A stretch of DNA of 35,947 nucleotides from IH12 sp041987265 (GTDB lineage Bacteria > Pseudomonadota > Alphaproteobacteria > Caulobacterales > Hyphomonadaceae). The stretch lies in the NCBI GenBank assembly GCA_041987265.1, contig JBHIWT010000012.1:1-35947 (forward strand), read 5' to 3'. The notes under the pieces are model-generated. The model searched no databases, had not been told where the DNA came from, and was given only the letters and a program-made list of their open reading frames with translations. This document shows, piece by piece, positions 23,159 through 31,006 of the stretch (position 1 is the stretch's first letter; every line of letters starts with the position of its first letter). The position numbers were made by a program, and so were the translations under genes.

Positions 23159-24604
23159 ATGGCTAAGACGGTTCTCGTCGTTGATGACGATCCAACCCAA
23201 CGCAGGCTGATGCAGGCCGCTGCTGAAAAGCAGGGCTTCCGCGCTCGTGTGGTCGACAGCGGCGAAGGCGCGCTGGAAGAAGCATCCGATCCGCGCAATG
23301 GCGTTGATGTGGTCCTGCTCGATCTGGTGATGCCCGGTCTTGACGGTATGGAGACGCTCGAGCGTCTGATGCAGCGCCGCCCCGACCTGCCTGTGATCGT
23401 TCTGACCGCGACCGGCGGTATCGACACGGTGGTCCGCGCCATGCGCACCGGCGCCGTCGATTTCTTCGTCAAGCCAGCCAGTCCGGAACGCGTCGGTGTC
23501 TCGATCCGTAACGCGCTGAAACTTTCCGATCTGCGCGGCGAAGTGAAACGTCTGTCCAAGAAGTCCGGAAATTCGATGGGCTTTGACGACATGATCGCAG
23601 GCGCGCCGGCCATGCGTCAGGTTGTTCGCCTCGGCCAGCGGGCCGCGACGTCCAACATTCCGATCCTGATCCTCGGTGAAAGCGGCGTCGGCAAGGAAGT
23701 GCTCGCTCGTTGCATCCAGGGTGATAGTGAGCGCTCGGGCAAGCCGTTCCTGTCGGTCAACTGCGGCGCCATCCCGGAAAACCTCGTTGAATCGATCCTG
23801 TTCGGCCACGAGAAGGGCTCTTTCACAGGCGCTGTCGACAAGAAGCTCGGCAAGTTCGTGGAAGCTGACCAGGGCACGCTGTTCCTCGACGAAGTCGGCG
23901 AACTGCCGCTGGACGTTCAGGTGAAACTGTTGCGCGTCCTGCAGGAGGGCGAGGTCGATGCGATCGGCTCACGCCGTCCGACCAAGGTTGATGTGCGCAT
24001 CATCTCGGCGACCAACCGCGACCTGGCGCAGCTGGTCGAGGAAGGCTCGTTCCGCGAAGACCTCTACTACCGCCTCAATGTCTTCCCCATCGAAGCGCCG
24101 CCGCTGCGCGAGCGCATGGAAGACCTGCCGGCGCTGATCGACCACTTCATCGGCCGTTTCAACGCCGAGGAAGGCAAGTCCATCCCCGGTCTCGAGCCGG
24201 AGACGATGGCCATGCTCAAGTCCTACGACTGGCCCGGCAACGTGCGCCAGCTGGAGAACTCGATCTTCCGCGCGGTTGTCCTGTCTGAAGGCGCGGCCCT
24301 GCGCCCGGACGACTTCCCGCAGATCTCCGGCGTGATGCCGGCGGACATGATCGAGGCCCCCGCTGAAGCAGCGGCGTCAGCCGGCGAGGAAACTGGCAAG
24401 CCGGCGAGCTTCATGGACGCCTCGGGCGATCTGCGGACGCTAGAAGAGGTTGAGCGCGATCTGATCCAGTTCGCCATCGACCACTATTCCGGCCACATGT
24501 CTGAAGTGGCGCGCCGTCTCGGCATTGGCCGCTCGACGCTTTACCGCAAGGTCCGTGAGTACGACCTGAAGGTGCGCGACGAGGAAGAGCTGAAGGCCGG
24601 CTAG
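23159..24604 (+). CDS. Sigma-54-dependent response regulator, NtrC family (TacA-like)
   Basis: The 481 residues have three parts. The receiver domain (4-120) carries Asp55 in VVLLDLVMPG as the phosphate acceptor, with VDDD at the start, LTAT and the conserved Lys in FFVKPASPE. The AAA+ domain (about 144-380) has Walker A GESGVGKE at 173-180, the sigma-54 contact loop GSFTGA at 220-225, Walker B TLFLDEVGELP with Asp244/Glu245, and R-fingers in FREDLYYRLNVFPI. The C-terminal Fis-type helix-turn-helix lies in MSEVARRLGIGRSTLYRKVR. Layout and the ATGGIDTVVRAM/VKPASPERV wording recall TacA of Caulobacter, which drives stalk genes, but orthology needs a tree. No sensor kinase is adjacent. The start is ATG 23159 or GTG 23156. 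The stop is in a shared CTAG. Confidence 0.93.
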   Translation: MAKTVLVVDDDPTQRRLMQAAAEKQGFRARVVDSGEGALEEASDPRNGVDVVLLDLVMPGLDGMETLERLMQRRPDLPVIVLTATGGIDTVVRAMRTGAVDFFVKPASPERVGVSIRNALKLSDLRGEVKRLSKKSGNSMGFDDMIAGAPAMRQVVRLGQRAATSNIPILILGESGVGKEVLARCIQGDSERSGKPFLSVNCGAIPENLVESILFGHEKGSFTGAVDKKLGKFVEADQGTLFLDEVGELPLDVQVKLLRVLQEGEVDAIGSRRPTKVDVRIISATNRDLAQLVEEGSFREDLYYRLNVFPIEAPPLRERMEDLPALIDHFIGRFNAEEGKSIPGLEPETMAMLKSYDWPGNVRQLENSIFRAVVLSEGAALRPDDFPQISGVMPADMIEAPAEAAASAGEETGKPASFMDASGDLRTLEEVERDLIQFAIDHYSGHMSEVARRLGIGRSTLYRKVREYDLKVRDEEELKAG

Positions 24605-25368
24605 CCGCGCGCGACGGTCATGCCGCCATCGACTGGCATGGCCGAACCGGTCTGGAAACTCGACATGCCGGACGCAAGATAGAGCGCGGCCTGGGCGATT
24701 TCATCAGGCTTGGCGATCCGCTTCATTGCGTGCAGCGAACGGATGAAGGCGAGGTTCTCTTCCGATCCTGCGCCTTCCTGTCCCATCGGCGTATCGACGC
24801 CGCCGGGGAGGAGGGCGTTCACGCGCACGCCGCGCGCCGCATACTCGACTGCAAGCACACGCATCAGTCCAACCAGTCCGGCCTTGGCCGCGCCATAAGC
24901 CGCCATGCCGGGAAACCCCAGCGTGGCGCCAACAAACGTCGCGGTGAAGATCAGCGAGCCCGCGCCACTGGCTTGCAGCGCGGGGAGCTGGTGTTTCGCG
25001 GCGATGAAACCAGCCGTGAGATTGACGTCCAGGGTATTGCGCCAGCCTTCAACGCTGACATCCGCGGCGGGCGCCATCTCGCCCAGCCAACCCGCGTTGT
25101 TGAAGGCGATGTCGAGTTGGCCGAACTGGCTGATTGCGGCTTCGACGGCGCGGGCGTGAACGGCTTCCTCGCGCACGTCTCCGGCAATTAAGATTGCGCG
25201 ACCGCCCGTGAACTCGATGTCTTTGACCAGCGATCTCAGCTCGGCTTCGCGGCGAGCGAGGGCGACGATATTGGCGCCATGATCGGCGAACAACCTTGCT
25301 GCGGCGCGCCCGATGCCGGAACTGGCGCCGGTGATGATGGCGGTCTTGTCTTCAAGCAGGCGGGTCAT
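24601..25368 (-). CDS. Short-chain dehydrogenase/reductase
   Basis: The ATG at 25368, with GGAAAGAG upstream, gives 255 residues. Further upstream codons belong to the 5' gap. The classical SDR motifs are complete: TGASSGIGRAA at about 14-24 for the cofactor, FNNAGWLGE around 88-96, the catalytic Tyr-x-x-x-Lys in YGAAKAG around 156-162 with the Ser/Thr region before it (FTATFVGATLG), and the late PVDGGMT. An Arg cluster after the second strand (ALARREAELRS) suggests NADP use. Oxidation or reduction of an unknown hydroxyl or keto substrate is implied. It is convergent with the regulator and shares CTAG as stop, with no obvious function link. Confidence 0.9.
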   Translation of the reverse strand: MTRLLEDKTAIITGASSGIGRAAARLFADHGANIVALARREAELRSLVKDIEFTGGRAILIAGDVREEAVHARAVEAAISQFGQLDIAFNNAGWLGEMAPAADVSVEGWRNTLDVNLTAGFIAAKHQLPALQASGAGSLIFTATFVGATLGFPGMAAYGAAKAGLVGLMRVLAVEYAARGVRVNALLPGGVDTPMGQEGAGSEENLAFIRSLHAMKRIAKPDEIAQAALYLASGMSSFQTGSAMPVDGGMTVARG

Positions 25369-25835
25369 GTGTCGCTCTTTCCTGTTTCGGGGAGAGGCGA
25401 GGGGTATGATCGGCGTGCGCTCAGCGCCGCCTGATTTCCGACACGGCGTTTTTTGATTGGCGGTTCGATTCACGGCTTCGGCTGGTCGCCTCAACCGATC
25501 GAGCCGGCCGGTCATGAACAGGGTCAGGCGCCTGTTGGAACTGCGGCTGCGCCGAAAGCTCCATCGCCCGCAAGCGTGGAGGTATGAGAACAAACGAAGG
25601 GCGCGGAGCGCATCTTTCGTCCGTGGGTTAGTCTTGCCGGTCATGCTTCGCCGCGTCTCCAACCAGGGAGCCTGCGGCCCGGCGTGAACCGTTTTTCGGA
25701 CGCTAGATAGCGCCCCGCGCGGTTGTTTGTATCAGGATCGACAGTCTCCTTATGGGGTCCCCTGCGCATGAAGCCCGAAAGCCTCACACTTTCCCGAGCC
25801 GGGCCGGCCTCCGCGTGACCAGAGGAATCTCCGCC

Positions 25836-25907
25836 CGGTTTGTCGAGGGCGCCTGACCGGGGGCTGGCCCGCCGTTCGTTATTCGAACGGGCAAGACCCC
25901 CAAACCG
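25836..25907. ncRNA. Candidate structured RNA core (unassigned family)
   Basis: Three stems nest inside one another: CGGTTTG (25836-25842) with CAAACCG (25901-25907), a GGGG/CCCC stem (about 25859-25862 with 25897-25900), and CCGTTCG (25872-25878) with CGAACGG (25884-25890) around a 5-nt loop. The stems are mostly Watson-Crick, so either strand could fold. The surrounding 25740-25930 is also rich in short complementary tracts. The whole may be a small RNA or a leader of the SDR gene, but the family is not recognised and expression cannot be seen from sequence. Confidence 0.35.
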
Positions 25908-26013
25908 CACGCCGCCCCGGATCGGTCGGTCCGGACCCGCCCTTCAAGGACGACGATGAGGGGAATGTAGTGCGGGCGGGGAGGTGGGGGATAAGTTTGT
26001 GTCTATCCATCAC

Positions 26014-26121
26014 CGCTCATTCCCGCGAAAGCGGGAATCCAGAGGCCTGCGGGTGAGGTGTCGGCGGGCTGCGCCCGGCTCTATCCCGAGGACTGGATCC
26101 CCGCCTGCGCGGGGATGAGCG
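26014..26121. repeat. Palindromic intergenic repeat with two hairpins
   Basis: The 108-bp element has 13-bp near-identical inverted ends (CGCTCATTCCCGC and GCGGGGATGAGCG). Each end folds by itself: ATTCCCGC-GAAA-GCGGGAAT at 26019-26038 and ATCCCCGC-CTGC-GCGGGGAT at 26097-26116. Inner AATCCAG and CTGGAT also pair. Elements of this kind, often showing up as false peptides with RAGGDP and LDSRFRGNE, are scattered between genes in many proteobacterial genomes. It lies upstream of a lipoprotein gene. No second copy was noticed in the window. Confidence 0.8.
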
Positions 26122-26197
26122 TGGAGAGAGGCTATGCGCCGCAGCACCTCTGGCCTTTTCTGTAGGCATGCCTGAATTGCTCGCTTAGCCTGTGTGG

Positions 26198-26776
26198 ATG
26201 TCCTTACGCATCTCTGCCCTTGCTCTTCTGGTTCTGGTTTCGTCGTCATGCGCGCCCAACCCCGACGAGGAATTCTGGGACCGTGTGACCATGTTGTGCG
26301 GCAAGGCGTTCGAGGGTGAGATCGTCAGCACCGACGCGGCAGACGGCGATTGGCGCGCACAACGGGTCGTCATGCACGTTCGCGATTGCTCGGAATCGGA
26401 AATCCGCATTCCGCTGGCCGTGGGCGAGGATCGCTCGCGCACATGGGTGCTCAGCCGCAACCGCGAGCGCCTCGCGCTCCACCATGTCCACCTGCACGAG
26501 GACGGCGCCGAAGACGCTGTCACAGGCTATGGCGGCGCGGCATCGGACAACGTCAGCGGGTCTCGCCAGAACTTCCCTGCGGACGACGCCACCAAGGCCC
26601 TGTTCGACCGCGAGGGCATCCCCGTTTCAAAGGCCAACACCTGGGCGATCGAAGTGCGGCCCAGCCATTCGCTCTTTGCCTATGAACTCGAGCGCCCGGA
26701 ACGCTTCTTCCGCGTCGAGTTCGACACCTCCGCCCCGGTGGGTCTTCCGCCTCCGCACTGGGGAGCCGGCGAATAG
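26198..26776 (+). CDS. Putative lipoprotein, unknown function
   Basis: I use the ATG at 26198, which gives 192 residues starting with a lipoprotein signal (MSLRISALALLVLVSSSC, Cys18). The mature region opens with EEFWDRVTMLCGKAFEGEIV and continues as a predicted beta-rich domain with DWRAQRVVMHVRDC, RTWVLSRNRERLALHHVHLHEDG and a closing FRVEFDTSAPV. A Cys pair (about 31 and 65) may form a disulfide. The pattern of a secreted beta protein with a histidine-rich HHVHLH stretch is known in uncharacterised alphaproteobacterial proteins. The ribosome binding site is weak and an in-frame GTG lies at 26192. A strong bidirectional terminator follows the stop. Confidence 0.8.
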   Translation: MSLRISALALLVLVSSSCAPNPDEEFWDRVTMLCGKAFEGEIVSTDAADGDWRAQRVVMHVRDCSESEIRIPLAVGEDRSRTWVLSRNRERLALHHVHLHEDGAEDAVTGYGGAASDNVSGSRQNFPADDATKALFDREGIPVSKANTWAIEVRPSHSLFAYELERPERFFRVEFDTSAPVGLPPPHWGAGE

Positions 26777-26788
26777 GACGCCACACGC

Positions 26789-26825
26789 AAAAAGGCCGGA
26801 CGCGCTCACTGGGCGTCCGGCCTTT
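26789..26825. terminator. Bidirectional intrinsic terminator between the lipoprotein gene and rpsU
   Basis: AAAGGCCGGACGC and GCGTCCGGCCTTT form a 13-bp perfect stem with a 9-nt loop. On the minus strand the stem is followed by TTTTTGCG, a classical terminator for rpsU, and on the plus strand by a shorter T-run (CCTTTCT) for the lipoprotein gene. Confidence 0.92.
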
Positions 26826-26857
26826 CTGAAATCATGCGCAAAGCGCAGAGGTGTCGT

Positions 26858-27076
26858 CTAGCTCTTCGGCAGCAGGCCTTCGCGCTGGGCGCGTTTGCGG
26901 GCGAGCTTGCGGGCGCGGCGAACGGCTTCAGCCTTTTCGCGGGCGCGTTTTTCCGAAGGTTTCTCGAAGTGGTTACGGCGCTTCATCTCCCGGAAGAGAC
27001 CTTCGCGCTGCATTTTCTTCTTAAGCGCTTTCAATGCCTGATCGACATTGTTGTCGCGGACGACGATCTGAACGAT
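26858..27076 (-). CDS. rpsU: 30S ribosomal protein S21, apparent AUC start
   Basis: The reading frame encodes the complete S21 family protein: VQIVVRDNNVDQALKALKK, then KMQREGLFREMKRRNHFEKP, and a basic tail ending in RAQREGLLPKS. S21 is a small basic protein of the 30S subunit near the 16S 3' end. The codon before Val-Gln-Ile is ATC at 27076-27074, exactly where relatives have Met. Counting it as start gives 72 residues. Upstream in frame the codons are AGC, CGA, ACA, GAA, ATT, GGA, GAG, TGT, CCC, then a TGA stop at 27106-27104, so no ATG, GTG, TTG or CTG is available. GGAGAG lies 6 nt before ATC. It is divergent from the COQ9-family gene, a common alphaproteobacterial order. Confidence 0.92.
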   Translation of the reverse strand: MVQIVVRDNNVDQALKALKKKMQREGLFREMKRRNHFEKPSEKRAREKAEAVRRARKLARKRAQREGLLPKS

Positions 27077-27082
27077 GGGACA

Positions 27083-27088
27083 CTCTCC
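27083..27088 (-). promoter_or_regulatory. Ribosome binding site that fixes the rpsU start
   Basis: GGAGAG on the minus strand lies 6 nt before the ATC codon (spacer TGTCCC). A GTG overlapping the end of this site is out of frame and too close. An ATT (27091-27089) sits before the site rather than after it. The spacing therefore points to the ATC. Confidence 0.75.
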
Positions 27089-27253
27089 AATTTCTGTTCG
27101 GCTTCAACGCCGTAGAATACCACAAAACCCCTGCGCTCCGGAACCGCGCCGGTGCGAGGCGTCGAACTGCCGATTGATTGTCTCAGCCCATGACGGGCGT
27201 GCGGCGTTCCGATAGCATAAAGCTTCGGGCCTGCCTACTGGCCAGCTGGATGG

Positions 27254-27913
27254 ATGAGCGAGATGCCGGATTCCAAGGATTCCTCCGAAAAACAGGCCCC
27301 TGGCACGGTTTTTCGTGAGCGCCTGCTCGACGCCATGCTGGAAATCGCGGCTGAGCGGGGGTGGACGCAAGGGGCGATGGAGGCGGCGGCCGAGCGGGCC
27401 GGACTGTCTGAAGGCGAGGTGGAGCTGGCCAGTCCGGGCGGGGTGGCGGGGCTGCTGGAGGCGCTGGCGGACCGTTCAGCGAAGGCGGCGGAAGCCCGGA
27501 TGGGCGAGCCCGACATCAAGGACATGAAGATCCGCGAGAAGGTGGCGGCGGGGGTGAAGGCCTATATCGCCCACCTCGATCCACACAAGGCGGCGATGAA
27601 GCGGGCGGCGGGATCGCCGTTCAACCTGTTCGCGGGGCCAGGCGCGTTGTGGAAGGCGGCGGACGCCATCTGGGCCGGGCTGGGCGATAAATCGACTGAC
27701 TTCAACTGGTACACCAAGCGGATGACGCTATCTGCGGTGATCGGCTCGACGCTGCTGGCCTGGCTGGGAACGGACGATGAGGAGCAGATCGACGAGTTTC
27801 TCGATCACCGCATTGAGAACGTGATGCAGTTCGAGAAGTCGAAGAAACAGGTTCAGGACTTCGTGGCGAAGATGCCGGACCCGTTCGATATTCTTGGTTC
27901 ACGCAAATCTTAA
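27254..27913 (+). CDS. COQ9-family protein (ubiquinone biosynthesis)
   Basis: The 219 residues match the COQ9 family: a TetR-like N-terminal helix-turn-helix region (about 20-72, LLDAMLEIAAERGWTQGAMEAAAERAGLSEG), then the helical lipid-binding part with VAAGVKAYIAHLDPHKAAMKRA, WKAADAIWAGLGDKSTDFNWYTKRMTLSAVIGST and a C-terminal amphipathic helix region (FLDHRIENVMQFEKSKKQV). COQ9 binds isoprenoid lipids and supports COQ7-dependent hydroxylation in ubiquinone synthesis. The DxxxYTKR and later residues usual for the family are seen. It lies divergent from rpsU across 177 bp and 27 bp before a DUF418 gene on the same strand. Confidence 0.88.
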   Translation: MSEMPDSKDSSEKQAPGTVFRERLLDAMLEIAAERGWTQGAMEAAAERAGLSEGEVELASPGGVAGLLEALADRSAKAAEARMGEPDIKDMKIREKVAAGVKAYIAHLDPHKAAMKRAAGSPFNLFAGPGALWKAADAIWAGLGDKSTDFNWYTKRMTLSAVIGSTLLAWLGTDDEEQIDEFLDHRIENVMQFEKSKKQVQDFVAKMPDPFDILGSRKS

Positions 27914-27940
27914 GGCGCAGGATTTGCACGGCTGGAATCC

Positions 27941-29305
27941 ATGGCTGTGACCACTGCGCCTGCGACTTCGAGCGACCGGATCGGCGCGCTGGACGTGATC
28001 CGCGGCGTCGCCGTGCTCGGCATTCTGATCATGAACATCATGGCCATGGGCCTGCCGCTGGAAGCGGTGATGCACCCGACCGTCGCCGGGGGGACTGACG
28101 GCGCCGATTACTGGAGCTGGTTCATCGCCAATACCTTCGTTGAAGGTTCGATGCGCACTTTGTTCTCCGCATTGTTCGGGGCAGGGTTCATTCTCCTGCT
28201 CGACCGACTGGAGGCGCGCGGCGTCGGGCTGCAGGCCGCTGACATCCATTATCGCAGGCTGGCCTTCCTGGCGGCGTTCGGAATGGTCGACATGTATGTC
28301 TTCTACTGGGAGGGAGACATCCTGTTCCTGTACGCCATCGTCGGCGCGTTTCTGTTCCCGTTTCGCAGACTTCCTGCGGGCTGGCTGATCGCGGCGGCGG
28401 CCGGCCTGGTGGCGTTCGGGATGCTGCTGCAGCCGAGCTGGCCGGATTCCATGGAGCAGAGCCGCGCAAGTTACCAAACGCTGGTCGAGCGGCGCGCCGA
28501 GATCGCAGAAACCAATACGATGCCGGACGAGGCCGTCGAACAGGAACTCGCTGAACTCGAGACCGCTTCGCAGGCCTGGATCACGGATTCAGAGATTGCG
28601 CGGCCGAGCGAGGAACAGATCGAAGCGGACATCGCCCACCATCGCTCGTCATACTTCTCGCAACTGCGCACGAACTTCCTCACCTATACGGAAGCGCAAC
28701 GTGAGCGGCTGTTCGTGATGCTGATACCCAATCCGGACGCGTTGGTTGCCATGTTGCTGGGCATCGCGCTGATGCGGCTTGGCATCCTGAGTGGAAAGGC
28801 GCGGGCTTCGACCTATGCGCTGATGCTGGCGGGCGGGTATGGGATCGGCGTTCCGCTGTCGCTGTGGGAAACGATGGCCTATGCGAATTCGGGTTTCGAC
28901 ATCCTGTCGTTTGCGCGGAGCAACCTGACCTATGACATCGGCCGCCTGTCGATGGCGTGCGGCCATGCCGGGCTGATCCTGCTGCTGTGCAAGTGGGGCG
29001 GGGCGGGCGTGATCGGCCGCGGGTTGAGCTTTGCGCTGGCCAGCGTCGGGCGCATGGCGCTGACCAATTACCTGCTGCATTCGATCTGCGCGCTGTTCCT
29101 GTTTACCGGCGCAGGCCTGGCGCTGTACGGCGCGCTGTCGCGCAGCGAGCTGCTGCTGGTCATGCTGGGGATCTGGGCGCTGAACATTGCCTTCAGCATC
29201 TTCTGGCTGAATCGCTACCGCTTCGGCCCGGCCGAATGGCTGTGGCGGTCGCTGACCTACTGGGAGATCCAGCCTCTCAAACGGAGCGCGGCGCCAGCTT
29301 CGTGA
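27941..29305 (+). CDS. DUF418-domain membrane protein
   Basis: The 454 residues show the YeiB/DUF418 layout. The N-terminal half begins with DRIGALDVIRGVAVLGILIMNI and has several membrane segments with MRTLFSALFGAGFILLLDR. A long hydrophilic stretch follows (about 170-245, rich in Glu and Ala). The C-terminal DUF418 domain (about 290-450) has YDIGRLSMACGHAGLIL, GRMALTNYLLHSI and the closing RYRFGPAEWLWRSLTYW, the family signature. Such proteins are related to acyltransferase-like membrane enzymes, but the function is unproven. It follows the COQ9-family gene by 27 bp and its last 29 bp overlap the 3' end of purK on the other strand. Confidence 0.88.
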   Translation: MAVTTAPATSSDRIGALDVIRGVAVLGILIMNIMAMGLPLEAVMHPTVAGGTDGADYWSWFIANTFVEGSMRTLFSALFGAGFILLLDRLEARGVGLQAADIHYRRLAFLAAFGMVDMYVFYWEGDILFLYAIVGAFLFPFRRLPAGWLIAAAAGLVAFGMLLQPSWPDSMEQSRASYQTLVERRAEIAETNTMPDEAVEQELAELETASQAWITDSEIARPSEEQIEADIAHHRSSYFSQLRTNFLTYTEAQRERLFVMLIPNPDALVAMLLGIALMRLGILSGKARASTYALMLAGGYGIGVPLSLWETMAYANSGFDILSFARSNLTYDIGRLSMACGHAGLILLLCKWGGAGVIGRGLSFALASVGRMALTNYLLHSICALFLFTGAGLALYGALSRSELLLVMLGIWALNIAFSIFWLNRYRFGPAEWLWRSLTYWEIQPLKRSAAPAS

Positions 29306-30371
29306 CATGGCCCATCTTGCGCCCGTCGAGCGCGCGGCGCTTGCCGTAGAGGTGGACCTTGGCGCCGTCGGCCAGATGCTGCGGCCAGTCGTGAACTTCC
29401 TTGCCGAGCAGGTTCAGCATTTCGCCGCTGGAATGACGCGCCGGATCGCCCAGCGGCCAGCCGCAGACGGCGCGGATGTGCTGTTCGAACTGGCCGACAT
29501 GACAGGCGTCGGTGGTCCAGTGCCCGGAATTGTGGACGCGCGGGGCGAACTCGTTTGCCAGTAAGGAGCCGTCTTCGCCGACAAACAGTTCGAGCGCCAG
29601 CACGCCGACATAGTCGAGCTTCTCAACCAGCGTGCGGGCCATGCCGGTGGCGGCCGCGATCACCGTTGCGCTGAGCGGGGCGGGGAAGACCGAGCGTCGC
29701 AACACGCCGCCTTCATGCACGTTCTTCGGCGCATCGTACGACCGGAAGTCGCCGTCGGCGCTGCGCGCGCAGACGATGGATATCTCGTGCGCGAACGGAA
29801 CGAACGCTTCCATGATCGAACGCTGGGCGTCCATCTCCGACCAGACGGCGGCGGGATCGATGTCGCCTTCCAGCACCATCTGGCCCTTGCCGTCATAACC
29901 GGAAAAGCGCGTCTTCAGGATCGCCTTGCCGCCGAGCTCAGCAAGGGCGGGGGCAATTTCCTCGGCGCTGTCGATGCGGCGGAAGTCAGCGGGTGCGATG
30001 CCGTTCTCGCGAAAGAACGTCTTCTCCGCCAGACGGTCCTGCGCCACGGCGAGGGCGTCGGCGTTGGGGCGGACGGGGAGGCCGAGCTTTTCGAGAATGG
30101 CGACAGTCTCTGTCGGCACGTTCTCGAATTCGAGGGTGACGACTTTCGTGTCTGACGCAAAGTCGGCGAGGGCGTCAGCGTCGGTCCAGTCGGCGACCCA
30201 GGTTTTGCGGGCGACGCGCGAGGCCGGGCTGTCGGCTTCGGGCGTGAAGATGTGGGCGTCGAGGCCGAGGTCCGCAGCGGCGCACGCCAGCATGCGTCCA
30301 AGCTGTCCGCCGCCGAGGATGCCGATGGCTTCGCCGGGCTTGGCCAGCACGCCGTTCAGCGCTTCGCTCAT
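29277..30371 (-). CDS. purK: N5-carboxyaminoimidazole ribonucleotide synthase
   Basis: PurK uses ATP and bicarbonate to carboxylate AIR to N5-CAIR in purine synthesis, in the cytosol. The 364 residues have the ATP-grasp plan: the N-terminal AIGILGGGQLGRMLACAA at about 15-32, TLEFENVPTETV, QDRLAEKTFFRENGIAPA, AILKTRFSGYDGKGQ for the ATP lysine loop, then VVEAF-type regions and the LLANEFAPRVHNSGHWT metal/phosphate motif near 270-286. All are intact. The gene starts 2 bp after the purE stop, the usual purE-purK order, and its 3' end overlaps the DUF418 gene. Confidence 0.96.
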   Translation of the reverse strand: MSEALNGVLAKPGEAIGILGGGQLGRMLACAAADLGLDAHIFTPEADSPASRVARKTWVADWTDADALADFASDTKVVTLEFENVPTETVAILEKLGLPVRPNADALAVAQDRLAEKTFFRENGIAPADFRRIDSAEEIAPALAELGGKAILKTRFSGYDGKGQMVLEGDIDPAAVWSEMDAQRSIMEAFVPFAHEISIVCARSADGDFRSYDAPKNVHEGGVLRRSVFPAPLSATVIAAATGMARTLVEKLDYVGVLALELFVGEDGSLLANEFAPRVHNSGHWTTDACHVGQFEQHIRAVCGWPLGDPARHSSGEMLNLLGKEVHDWPQHLADGAKVHLYGKRRALDGRKMGHVTKLAPRSV

Positions 30372-30373
30372 TG

Positions 30374-30865
30374 TCAGTCTTCCACGCTTTCAGGAACGGC
30401 GTCGGTCTGCGCAGCGCGCCAGGCGTCGAGCCGTTCGGCGAGGGCCGCATCATGCGCCGCCAGCATCGAGGCGGCGAGCAGGCCGGCGTTGGCGGCGCCG
30501 GCTTCGCCAATCGCCAGCGTGCCGACGGGCACGCCCTTGGGCATCTGCACGATCGAGAGCAGGCTATCGAGCCCGGACAGGGACGAGGATTTCACCGGTA
30601 CGCCGAGGACGGGCAGGGAGGTCATCGAGGCGACCATGCCCGGCAGGTGGGCGGCGCCGCCGGCTCCGGCAATGATCACCTTGAGGCCGCGGTCCCGGCC
30701 GGTCTTAGCGTATTCGCACAACCGGTCCGGCGTGCGGTGGGCGGAAACCACCTTGGTTTCGTAGGAAACGCCCAGCGCATCGAGGATTTCGGCGCTCGCC
30801 TTCATTGTCGGCCAGTCTGAACGACTGCCCATCACGATGCCAACAACAGGGCTCCCCGACGCCAT
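30374..30865 (-). CDS. purE: N5-CAIR mutase, class I PurE
   Basis: PurE converts N5-CAIR to CAIR, following PurK. The 163 residues have the expected length and signatures: VGIVMGSRSDWPTMKASAEIL at about 8-28, VVSAHRTPDRL with the catalytic-site Ser-Ala-His-Arg, VIIAGAGGAAHLPGMVAS around 63-80, PVKSSSLSGLDSLLSIVQMPKG and GAANAGLLAASMLA. It is the first gene of purE-purK, with the GGDEF gene divergent across 141 bp. That gap should carry both promoters, although no specific purine-regulation site was recognised. Confidence 0.97.
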   Translation of the reverse strand: MASGSPVVGIVMGSRSDWPTMKASAEILDALGVSYETKVVSAHRTPDRLCEYAKTGRDRGLKVIIAGAGGAAHLPGMVASMTSLPVLGVPVKSSSLSGLDSLLSIVQMPKGVPVGTLAIGEAGAANAGLLAASMLAAHDAALAERLDAWRAAQTDAVPESVED

Positions 30866-31006
30866 GATATGCTCCCCGGCGAGCCAAACGCCGCCCTCAG
30901 AAAGCGCCGTACTATACGAGCAAGGGCCCGGCCCGCAACGCGGCTGATATGCTTAATCGGATGATAACGTGATTGCGGTGTCCTTGGTTCTGGAGACACT
31001 GCCGCC

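Larger units (their letters stand above)
25369..26197. other. 829-bp gene-free region
   Basis: This is the only stretch over 300 bp without a credible gene. Short open frames exist (25457-25687 plus, 25641-25910 minus, 26010-26249 minus) but lack ribosome binding sites and resemble translated GC-rich repeats. From 25369 to about 25690 I see only the SDR upstream region. Around 25700 the dyad CGCTAGATAGCG occurs. The nested fold at 25836-25907 and the palindromic element at 26014-26121 are listed separately. Motifs of RNase P, tmRNA, SRP RNA and common riboswitches were looked for by eye and not found. Confidence 0.6.

Noticed and set aside
25641..25910. 89-codon open frame on the minus strand
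   Set aside because: It overlaps the structured region, lacks a start signal and has low-complexity Arg/Gly composition.
25690..25990. RNase P RNA, tmRNA or SRP RNA in the gene-free region
   Set aside because: The hallmark sequences (GAGGAAAGTCC of RNase P, the tmRNA tag codons, the GGAAGGNAGCAG loop of SRP RNA) are not found on either strand.
26010..26249. 79-codon open frame on the minus strand with RAGGDP and LDSRFRGNE
   Set aside because: These peptides come from reading through the palindromic repeat; no ribosome binding site.
27077..27085. GTG near the rpsU start as its initiation codon
   Set aside because: The GTG at 27083-27081 is in another frame and overlaps the Shine-Dalgarno sequence, so it cannot begin the S21 protein without a frameshift.
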